Shown piece after piece: positions 21,343 to 30,693 of a DNA stretch of 64,000 nt. Positions within the stretch are counted from its first letter, which is position 1, and the number at the start of each line of letters is the position of its first letter. The position numbers and the translations under genes were made by a program. The stretch spans positions 68,763,467 to 68,827,466 of the forward strand of contig NC_045441.1 in the NCBI RefSeq assembly GCF_002776525.5. Reading direction: 5' to 3'. Under the pieces are notes generated by a model. It did not search any database. It was not told where the DNA came from and worked only from the letters and a program-made list of their open reading frames with translations. Source of the DNA: Piliocolobus tephrosceles. Lineage: Eukaryota; Chordata; Mammalia; Primates; Cercopithecidae.

Positions 21343-21652
21343 AGTTGACTAGGCACAGTGGCTCATACCTGTAATGTAATCCCAGGACTTTGAGAGACTG
21401 AGGCAGGCTGCTTGCTTGAGCTCAGGAGTTCGAGACCACCCTGGCCATCACGGCGAAACCCCATCTCCACAAAAATACACAAAAATTAGCTAGGCGTGGT
21501 GGCATGTGCCTGTAATCCCAGCTACTCAGGAGGCTCCCAGCTACTTGGGAGGTGGAGTTTGCAGTGAGCTGTGAGACAAGATAGTGCCACTGCACTACAG
21601 CCTGGGCAGCAGAGTGAGACCCTATCTCACTCTCTCAAAAAAAAAGGAAAAA
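21343..21652 (+). repeat. AluJ/S SINE with small internal duplication
   Basis: Full dimeric Alu ending in an A-rich tail at about 21638-21652. The right monomer contains the word 'cccagctact' twice within about 27 bases (21518-21545), a short duplication. Confidence 0.9.
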
Positions 21653-21959
21653 GGCATTTCTGGGTTCCTGTTTATCTGTTTATGATAGCTCAGAATGGTC
21701 TTTTAAACTTTAAATAAACTTCTTAAATCATAAATTGACATTCATGAACTGTTTTAATAATTTAAAACATGGCTATATTGAGAAAACGAGGGATTCTTAA
21801 AATGAAGGAAATGACTAATAAAAGTAAGTGTAATCTATATTATATGTACTTTAAAATGTATGCATGGTAAATGTGTTATATATACATTAATATGTGATAA
21901 ATGTAATAAAGATAAGATAATTTCAGAGTAACTTTTTACACATGTTACATAATTAATGT
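21653..21959. other. Unassigned AT-rich sequence
   Basis: No repeat or gene recognised. Confidence 0.3.
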
Positions 21960-21973
21960 GATAAAAGCTCAGT

Positions 21974-22275
21974 ATTTTTTTTTTTTTTTTTTCTTGAGAT
22001 GGAGTCTCGCTCTGTCGCCCAGGCTGGAGTGCAGTAGTGCGATCTCAGCTCACTGCAAGCTCCGCCTCCTGGGTTTACACCATTCTCCTGCCTCAGCCTC
22101 CCAAGTAGCTGGGACTACAGGTGCCGCCACCACACTCGGCTAATTTTTTGTATTTTTAGTAGAGAAGGGGTTTCACTGTGTTAGCTAGGTTGGTTCTGAT
22201 CTCCTGACCTCATGATCAGCCTGCCTCGGCCCCCCAAAGGGCTGGGATTACAGGCGTGAGCCACCGTGCCCGGTC
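21974..22275 (-). repeat. AluY/S-like SINE with target duplication
   Basis: Reverse Alu with a T-run of about 17 bases at its left end and 'gcaagctccgcctcc', a variant of the younger Alus. It is bracketed by gataaaagctcagt (21960-21973) and gatagaagctcagt (22276-22289), a 14-bp target duplication with one difference. Confidence 0.94.
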
Positions 22276-22289
22276 GATAGAAGCTCAGT

Positions 22290-22734
22290 TTCTATGAATG
22301 TGCTCAGATTCAAAATTATTTAAAATTTGCCTCAATTTGGGGACGTTATAGTAGGATCCAATAGTGTTTCTAGTCACATATAAAAGATAATATATTTGAC
22401 CTGTCAAATTTATGGTATAAAATAAATACTAGCACACCAGTGATTATGGAATCTTTACTGCTATTCTACTATAACATTTTTACGATATTATTTTTCTATA
22501 CAACTCACAGAAATATCAAAGTAACTAAAATTATGTTTAAAAAAAGTGCACCAATGCTAGGGGTGGGTAACAAATGTTATTAAATCTAGCACTAGAACTA
22601 GTGTTCAGATACCTAAATATTCACTAAATTGAGGTAACAACCAAAATTCTTTGTTAACAGCAATCCAAGAGGCACAACACAAACTTAACATCTGTTTTTT
22701 ATTTCCAAAATTCTAGTGAACTTAATTCATTATA
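22290..22734. other. Unassigned AT-rich sequence
   Basis: No repeat or gene recognised. Confidence 0.3.
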
Positions 22735-23123
22735 TAGTTGGTCCGCAACTTACGATGGTTCAGGTTCTTAAATTAATGATGCAAAAGCAATACACATTCA
22801 GTAGAAACTGTACTTTGAGTATCTACACAATTGTTTTTCACTTAAAGTACGGTATGCAGTAAAGTACAGGAGAAATTCAACACTTTATTACAAAATAGGC
22901 TTCATGTTAGATTATTTTACAAACATGCTGAGGACACTGACATTAGCTTACAGTTGGGCAAAATAATCTAACCTTGCTTTCTGTGTAGGTAGGTAGGTAG
23001 GCTAGGATAGGCTAAGTTGTGATCTTGGGTAGGTTACATATATTAAATGCATTTTCTATTTAGAATATTTTCAATTTATGAGTTTATTGCGACATAACCC
23101 CATTGTAAGTTGAGGAGCAGCTA
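22735..23123 (+). mobile_element. Tigger-like non-autonomous DNA transposon
   Basis: About 390 bp with imperfect terminal inverted repeats: 'tagttggtccgcaacttacg' at the left, and at the right the reverse complement reads 'tagctgctcctcaacttac'. It is flanked by TA, the usual Tigger target. The middle resembles the family of short Tigger derivatives. A (GTAG)n run lies at 22986-23000. Confidence 0.75.
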
Positions 23124-23149
23124 TATTTTAAAAGATATTAAAATTTAAG

Positions 23150-23352
23150 CCTGAACAACATGGTGAAATTGCATCTCTACAAAAAACACAAAAATTAGCC
23201 AGGCTTGATGGTGTGTGCTTACAGTCCCAGCTGCTTAAGACACTGAGGCAGGATCGCTTGAACCCAGGAGGCAGAGGTTTGAGTAAGCTGATATTGCGCC
23301 ACTGCATTCCAGCCTGGAGGACAGAGTGAGACCCTGTCTCAAATAAATAAAC
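23150..23352 (+). repeat. 5'-truncated Alu
   Basis: Starts in the left monomer ('cctgaacaacatggtgaaat') and runs through the right monomer to a tail of (AAATAAAT) type at 23340-23352. The first about 60 bases of Alu are missing. Confidence 0.88.
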
Positions 23353-23587
23353 AAAAATAATGAAGATATTAAATTTTAATTTTCTATGAGACTTAGTGTG
23401 AAATATTTTCTGACTTCTGGAGCATATAGTAAAATCTAGTTACAAAGTATTCATTATAAATGTGTACAACCTTTATGTCAGTGTCTCTGAATTCTTTGGA
23501 ATATACATAAGATAAAATCAAACCAATATTGCATACTCTTTGCAAATTCCTGGGTGGAGTAGTTGATGCTGTTGTTTTATATTTTCA

Positions 23588-24824
23588 ACTTCTCTGTTGA
23601 ATCCTAGTGATCTTCTTGATTTTTGTTGTTTGTGAAAAAAAGTGAGTGGCAGATGTCCTAGTCTGCCATCTTTAGGTCCCTTCCTATAGCAATTTTGAGG
23701 TTTGAGCTACTACTGAGGATGTTTTGATCCATTTTTTAATAGTTTTTAAAGTTTTTGCAAGTAATGTCTTAACGGGTTTGCTATTTATTCATAGTAAAAA
23801 AAAATATGAATTACTTTATATTTTAATGACCCTAAATTATTTTAATGAAGTTGATTTTTCCCAACGTAAATTACTACATATTTTTCTTACATCTAAGCTT
23901 TTATTACTGAACCACAAAAATTAACAGGCTGTTGACTACAATACTTAATTTTATTTCTTATACTCATAAAATGGTATAAAAATTTACCACACTATATGCT
24001 TATTTTATTTTTAATTAGAAATCAAAACATTTAAACTAGAGAGAACTTCCTCTATAAATCCTTAAAGAGAAATAGGTTTTCAGGACTTTATACAAATTCA
24101 GTAAATTAATTTAATTTAATTTAAATTAATTTAAAAACTATTTAAAGGAAAAAAATATATAGCCTATATTTTTTTAAAAAAAACTTGTTAATATGTATGC
24201 TGTCAATGGAAGTGTGGTTAAATGTCAAAAGTGATTTGAAGAAATCAGAAAAAAAGATATTGTATCTGTTAAGAAGGAATTTCAGTAATCTATCTTGGAT
24301 TTACAAGTGCAGAAGTACATATCCAAAGAAGTTAAGTATAGTAATTATAGAGTTATACATTCTAAGGTAATTTTCTGACTTTTATAACTTTTCTAGGTTG
24401 TTGGAATAGAAAATAGAAATATAACTGTAACAATTAAATCAGTCAGGGTCCTGGTAAGAAACACATATGTACTCAAGTTTGGTCATGAAGGGGAATTTAT
24501 AGAATGACTCTTCACAATGGTAAAAGCATGGTTTAGAAAAAGCATCAAGGGATCATGCACCACTCCTGTGGAAATAACAACAGAGTACCAATACTAGTCA
24601 TAGGTTTAAAGAGGCCAGGGGAGGTAGCTAATATGAGATACAGAAGAAGCTGTATAGAGGAGGTTTCCTGATAGCAGGCCAGACAACAAGACATGATGAA
24701 GCATGGAGAAATATGAATGAATGGATATCTTGACATTATTCTCTTCCCTGCCTCCAATCTATGAGCTTGGTCCAATGGACTGAAACCAAAGCCTGTGGGC
24801 AAAGAAACCACGGATTTCTCCTGA
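23588..24824 (+). repeat. Left arm of a 1.24 kb near-identical inverted repeat
   Basis: The reverse complement of 29451-30693. By eye the arms agree over their length except for a G/T difference at 23632 (against 30649) and an A-run of 9 (23796-23804) against 15. For example the frame at 24185-24370 and its partner at 29905-30090 give the same 61 residues. The first about 90 bases are the 5' end of the L1 seen whole at 30597, cut off at 23588. At the inner edge an old repeat continues past 24824, so that join is original. Confidence 0.95.
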
Positions 24825-24865
24825 GTTCAGCCTCCTGGGACACAGAACCAGGTAGAGAAAGATAG
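24441..24865 (-). repeat. Old interspersed repeat crossing the left arm's inner edge
   Basis: The sequence from 'cagtcagggtcctggtaag' through 'ccactcctgtgg' to 'cagcctcctgggacacag' follows, in order, a common mammalian repeat (L1M 3'-end type, from memory). It runs unbroken across 24824. In the right arm the same repeat stops at 29451. Confidence 0.6.
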
Positions 24866-26302
24866 AGCAGGTAACTGTAGAGACATGCAGAAGATATAAA
24901 GCATGTCACTGGAAACAAAACAAAAAGGAATATCTCAAAAGAAGTACTCTCTCACAGGAGCAAATTTATTAAAAGTGTTCGAATAAAGTATAAAATATTA
25001 ATAGTTAAAATGAGGTTTTAACTTAGGTTTAATTTACTTTATCACATATCTCTGACGTGTCTCAAGTTTTTAAATAATATCATGGAAAAATTTAATCAGA
25101 AATATGAAAATTACTTTAGAAAAAATTAATCTACTTAATGACTATGTAATAAGCCAACAGAGTTAATATGTTGCTGCACGGTAACTGGCTTGGCATGATT
25201 GTCCAAGTTCTGTGGGATTCAATATGAGTGCTATGAAGTGGAATGAAAGGATATGGTGAAACAGAGTTTCTCAATTGATTTTAATAGTCTTTGAAATTAG
25301 AAATAGATGTTCTCTGACAAATAGCTTAACCACAGTTTTCAGTTGAAGTTTTATTGCACTGTAGCTTTTTGAATAAGTTCTGATACTAAAGAAAAGTGAA
25401 CTTTATATATGTAGTTTTATCTCTTGCTAGTTATACCATATCCCTAACCCATTTCCTAATTTAAAAAAATCATATCCCAGAATAGTGGATACTGAAAAAT
25501 AATTACAATTAAGATTCTTTAAATTTTTATTACATTTAGAACTTCTGTTTTTGCAGTATTTTTAAATCCTGTACATCAATCCAGCATCACAGTGCTGAAT
25601 TCTTTCCTTATCAATGTGATAACTGATTATGTGTGGTTTATTAGTAAAACAGTTTAAATGTATACCTAAATAGCATAAAGTGGTGATTTATAGATTATCT
25701 AATTATTTACATTAACTTTATATGTAATTATATATTGTATAGTTATATAAAAATAATTACTCTTACTAGTTACAATTTTGGGTAATTAAATTATCACTTT
25801 GTGCTAAGTAAAAATACTGTCTACCTATGTAAATGTATTTTTTGTAGCAAATACTTTTAGTTGCCTACTCAATATTTATTCTTTTTTGCTGCTTACTAAC
25901 AAAACCTCAGTGTTGTTTGTGGTAACAGTGTGTCTAACTATATAACCTAATTACTCTGGAGTTGATTTTAGTTTATAAATTCTTTCTTGTAAAACAAAAG
26001 TTGATGATTCCTTGGAACACTTTTGCTTTCCTAAAGAGGCATTGCTTTGTCCTCCTTCTTCCTGCCTGAAACAGATGTAAGCCTGAATATAAGCAAGTAT
26101 CGTAGGATCATGAGTCAGCAAGACTGAGAAAGGCAACTGAATGCCTAGATGATAGAGCAGAAAGATTAAGAGCCCAGGCCACTGATTATATCGTAGAGCC
26201 ACAGTATCACACCCAGACTCTCAACCTCTGAAATTGTTATGTCAGAAAAATTATTCCTATTTGTTAAGCTACAATTGTTAGGTTTTCTGCTATCATCAGC
26301 TG
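24866..26302. other. Spacer of the inverted repeat, AT-rich part
   Basis: No repeat was recognised with confidence. A minus-strand frame of 83 codons at 25951-26202 has no known features. Confidence 0.3.
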
Positions 26303-26455
26303 AATGCAATTTTAACATTACCATATAGATGCGTATAATCTATAGATTATATGCATTACATATAATGTATTTATATATAATGCAACTTTAACGTTACCAT
26401 ATAGATGCATATAATCTACCATCCATAGATTACTCCATTATATATAATGCATATA
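26303..26455. repeat. Tandem repeat, 2 x about 76 bp
   Basis: The units start 'aatgcaattttaac' (26303) and 'aatgcaactttaac' (26379). The first about 39 bases of each agree closely and the rest is AT-rich and more diverged. Confidence 0.8.
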
Positions 26456-26660
26456 TTTTATATATTTACACATATTAATTCCTCTGTAAATCCTTAAACA
26501 GAAATGAGTGTTCAGGGCTTTATACAAATTTACAAATATATTCATATACAAAAGTATATAAATATATTTTATATGTAATATACATTTATATAAACACAAA
26601 TATGTTATATATAAATATGTATTTATGTTTATATTATTTATATGATATATATAATCTCCA
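26456..26660. repeat. AT-rich sequence with a diverged copy of an arm segment
   Basis: 26480-26540 resembles 24048-24105 in the same orientation ('aaatccttaaa', 'ctttatacaaatt' in both). The remainder is ATAT-type low complexity. Confidence 0.5.
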
Positions 26661-26664
26661 TGTT

Positions 26665-26795
26665 TATCATGCTTTCCAAACTTCAATGTGCATACAAAAT
26701 ACCTGAAAGTCTTGTTAAAAATGCAGATCATGACTTAGTATGTCTTTGGCAGGACCTAGAATTCTGCATTTCTAACAAGCTGCATCAGAGGTGTG
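26665..26795 (-). repeat. MER5-type hAT element
   Basis: Carries the reverse complement of the MER5 core: 'aacttcaatgtgcatac', 'gttaaaaatgcagat', 'attctgcatttctaacaagct'. Short Charlie-derived MITE. Confidence 0.75.
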
Positions 26796-27105
26796 TTAAT
26801 TTATTGGCATTGTTATCTTACCATGTACACAAGAAAAATGGGCTCCAACTTCAAGGGAAAATCAGATGTCAGGACAAGTAGGAATTAAAAATTTTAAATT
26901 TTAATCCACCTGTTAAAAATATAAAAAGAGGTCTTCTGCCCCTCCTGCTTTGTCAGAACATTTACCTTAGAAAACTTAGCAAATTTAAGTATTTACTTCA
27001 TATTTTCAAAATGTATATAAATATTTTTAGAAACTGAATCAGGCTTTTGTGGACCTCATGACCTAGGAATATCTTACTCAGGGACCTGGTGCCACCTCTT
27101 TAAAA
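26796..27105. other. Unassigned sequence
   Basis: No clear repeat or gene. Confidence 0.25.
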
Positions 27106-27490
27106 TGTAACCATTTGGAAGACAACCTTCCAAACTCCCAGTTTCTGGGACAGTGGGAGCCTAACTTAAGTGGGCCCCTTGCTCCAAGTTGTAAAACTAC
27201 CTCCCCTGTAGTACAGATATGAGAAGTTTGCTTTTCCTCTAGAAAAAAAAAGCCAATTAGCTCATATAGACAGTCACACCAATTACCAGGTAAAGTTGGG
27301 GACTGTATGTGACAAATGGTGCTGTCAAGTTCTCTTGAGTACTAGTTATTGCTTATCTTAAAAACATGTATAAAATTGGTTGTATCTGGTTGACTATATA
27401 AAGGGTGAGCTTCCTGTCTTTGCAATCTATTTGTAGATTGCCTATGATGAGTATCACATTCTGTTTTAATACTTATTCAATAATATAACT
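27106..27490 (+). repeat. Probable LTR fragment
   Basis: It has a TATA-like box ('gactatataaagg' near 27390), followed about 30 bases later by an 8-bp stem with a 4-base loop (27422-27441) and then by an AT-rich AATAAT-type polyadenylation area (about 27475-27485). This spacing is that of U3-R in an LTR. Family not assigned; limits approximate. Confidence 0.45.
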
Positions 27491-28683
27491 GTTTTGTTTC
27501 TTTACTACCTCTGTAATAGAGATTTGGAGTTGGCAGAAGATTTTGTTTTTAATACACATCTTCAACACTAGTAAAGACATACAGTTGCCAAAAGTCAGGT
27601 CTTTGGAGTAAAAATAGTTCATTCCAAGTGTATTTAGGTGAGACACTAATAGCATCTGGTATAGTCTACCCATGTTCCATGTGAAATCCACTTCTGTTGC
27701 TAACTCATTAGGGTGATGACTGATCACAATAAAAACAAATTACAGCAAGATGTTCAATAGAACTAAGAAAATATTCATCATCTTCCTCTTCTATCACCCA
27801 TTCTAGGTTTCTTCAACATAGGCCAATGCTTCCGCTGATTTTTGTGGCTTGCATGGAGGAGCAAACTTTCAATTCTGAGGCCTTAACTGACCTTGCTCTC
27901 TATAGGCAATGGTTGATGCAATTGTCCATTCACTATTATCACTAGGGCTGATGGAGCAGCAAAACATATCCAACAGAATGGTTTAGATTTCTGATGTATT
28001 CTTCTCTGCCCCCATTATGCAGAAGTAACCTTATTTCTATCTATTATATGATAATCAGGCCCAATTACCCCTCCCAGTATAATAACTCTTTGCCTGGTGG
28101 TGTTCTGGTATCAAGGATCTAAAACATCCAGGTAACAACCACAGCGAAAGATTTGGTTAAAAAACCAAATCTTGGGATGGGAAGCTCTCCATCCTGAACA
28201 CCTCCCCAAACTAGTAACTCTAATATAGCAGAGGCTAAAATTGTGGGAGAATAACACACATTCCCTCAAGAGAACCAGTAGGAGTTATGATGACAGAACC
28301 AACCGCTACTCCCATGCCTTGGACTCAGTCTCACACATTTTAACTTTTGAGAAAATAACACTATATAATGGCCTTTGGTTTAAAGTATATACAGTAACTT
28401 GAAGGACAGCATCCCAAACCCCAGCCATTCAGGGTATCATCCCCAGGCTAAAACCAGGCACTTACAAAGCCATTTCAAAATGTTTGCAACCTGTCAGCTC
28501 TTGAGCTATCAGATATACAGTATGACCAGTAGAATTGATGGTCATACACTTTGTTGTCCTTCCTCTGCCATAAAATGGTCCTCAGTATCAGTTTGCAGTT
28601 CAACCCAATGCCCAACAGTTTTTGAAAATTCTCAGTATTTCCCTTCCCTCAGTGTGTAATTATCTGGGTCCATATCACACATC
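27491..28683. other. Unassigned sequence, possibly ERV internal
   Basis: Lies upstream of the LTR at 28684. A perfect 11-bp stem with a 4-base loop is at 28148-28173. Frames such as 28399-28659 have no recognisable domain. An ERV-internal origin is possible from the neighbours but unproven. Confidence 0.3.
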
Positions 28684-29242
28684 TGTGGGAGACCAGAATA
28701 TTTCACCCCAAATAATGAAAAATTGTTGGGCTGAAGACAATGGAGAATCAGATGCAGGAAAGCTCTCTGCTCTCCCTCTAATTGCCTAAAAGCAGGACAT
28801 GGATTTAGAGACACAGAAGGTATCCTGCACCCCCTTTTACCAGGGAGAACAGAGGTTAACCGCTGAAGACAATTTTAGACCTTTACCCTGGAGATGATAC
28901 CAGAAGAATATAGGCTGACAAGCTTTATTAACTTGCCTTTATCTGCTATTTATTTACCTTCCCACAAGCTGTTAGAGACTCAAGGTCCTTTTCCTTTGTC
29001 TTGTCGTTTCTCTAATAATTCTCTAATAATTAACTATTCTTTGTCAAAGATGCTATATAAGCTGGAATTCAAAGCCATCTCTGAGAACTACTCCTTACCT
29101 AGGTGTCTTCCATTATCTTTCATGGTGCCATCCAGGAAATATAGATGCTAATAAACATTTTTTTTTTTTGCTAATCTATCTTTTGTCATAGGGATTCATT
29201 TTAACTAAGAATCTAAAAAATTATTTTTCTTCCCCTACAGAT
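28684..29242 (+). repeat. Solo LTR, family not assigned
   Basis: Begins TGTGGGAGACC, has a TATA-like box ('gctatataagctgg' near 29050) and AATAAA at about 29151 before a T-run, and ends around 'cctaca'. The distances fit an LTR of about 560 bp. No clear target duplication was found at these limits, so the right end is uncertain. Confidence 0.6.
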
Positions 29243-29450
29243 ACCTTTGGGGACCAGAAAGGAAACACTTATCAGACCTGTTGTGGTGTTACAGGGATTT
29301 GCCTCAGTAGCACCCAGGATCTCTTCCAATTGGGAATGAAAAAGGAATCAGGTCTAGAAGTTGAGCAATGGATCAGTGATTTCTCCATTGTAGCAGCTGA
29401 CATCAGTCTTGCGTTCACCTTGATATTTTGGGACTATATAAGTCGAGAAG

Positions 29451-30693
29451 TCAGGAGAAATCCGTGGTTTCTTTGCCCACAGGCTTTGGTTTCAGTCCAT
29501 TGGACCAAGCTCATAGATTGGAGGCAGGGAAGAGAATAATGTCAAGATATCCATTCATTCATATTTCTCCTTGCTTCATCATGTCTTGTTGTCTGGCCTG
29601 CTATCAGGAAACCTCCTCTATACAGCTTCTTCTGTATCTCATATTAGCTACCTCCCCTGGCCTCTTTAAACCTATGACTAGTATTGGTACTCTGTTGTTA
29701 TTTCCACAGGAGTGGTGCATGATCCCTTGATGCTTTTTCTAAACCATGCTTTTACCATTGTGAAGAGTCATTCTATAAATTCCCCTTCATGACCAAACTT
29801 GAGTACATATGTGTTTCTTACCAGGACCCTGACTGATTTAATTGTTACAGTTATATTTCTATTTTCTATTCCAACAACCTAGAAAAGTTATAAAAGTCAG
29901 AAAATTACCTTAGAATGTATAACTCTATAATTACTATACTTAATTTCTTTGGATATGTACTTCTGCACTTGTAAATCCAAGATAGATTACTGAAATTCCT
30001 TCTTAACAGATACAATATCTTTTTTTCTGATTTCTTCAAATCACTTTTGACATTTAACCACACTTCCATTGACAGCATACATATTAACAAGTTTTTTTTA
30101 AAAAAATATAGGCTATATATTTTTTTCCTTTAAATAGTTTTTAAATTAATTTAAATTAAATTAAATTAATTTACTGAATTTGTATAAAGTCCTGAAAACC
30201 TATTTCTCTTTAAGGATTTATAGAGGAAGTTCTCTCTAGTTTAAATGTTTTGATTTCTAATTAAAAATAAAATAAGCATATAGTGTGGTAAATTTTTATA
30301 CCATTTTATGAGTATAAGAAATAAAATTAAGTATTGTAGTCAACAGCCTGTTAATTTTTGTGGTTCAGTAATAAAAGCTTAGATGTAAGAAAAATATGTA
30401 GTAATTTACGTTGGGAAAAATCAACTTCATTAAAATAATTTAGGGTCATTAAAATATAAAGTAATTCATATTTTTTTTTTTTTTTACTATGAATAAATAG
30501 CAAACCCGTTAAGACATTACTTGCAAAAACTTTAAAAACTATTAAAAAATGGATCAAAACATCCTCAGTAGTAGCTCAAACCTCAAAATTGCTATAGGAA
30601 GGGACCTAAAGATGGCAGACTAGGACATCTGCCACTCACTTTTTTTCAAAAACAACAAAAATCAAGAAGATCACTAGGATTCAACAGAGAAGT
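29451..30693 (-). repeat. Right arm of the 1.24 kb near-identical inverted repeat
   Basis: Reverse complement of 23588-24824, 6 bases longer because of its T-run (30471-30485). Its outer edge lies inside an L1 that continues to about 35.7 kb, so that join is original. Its inner edge (29451) abruptly cuts the old repeat that continues in the left arm. Confidence 0.95.

Noticed and set aside
23588..24824. Left arm as a plain inserted copy of the right arm
   Set aside because: The old repeat crossing 24824 continues in the left arm, so the inner join there is original. A simple insertion would make both left-arm edges new.
23588..30693. The inverted repeat as an assembly artefact
   Set aside because: Not excluded, but the arms differ in homopolymer length and by at least one base, and each outer and inner edge joins to different sequence with a shared 7-mer. 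This fits a real rearrangement better than a simple mis-join.
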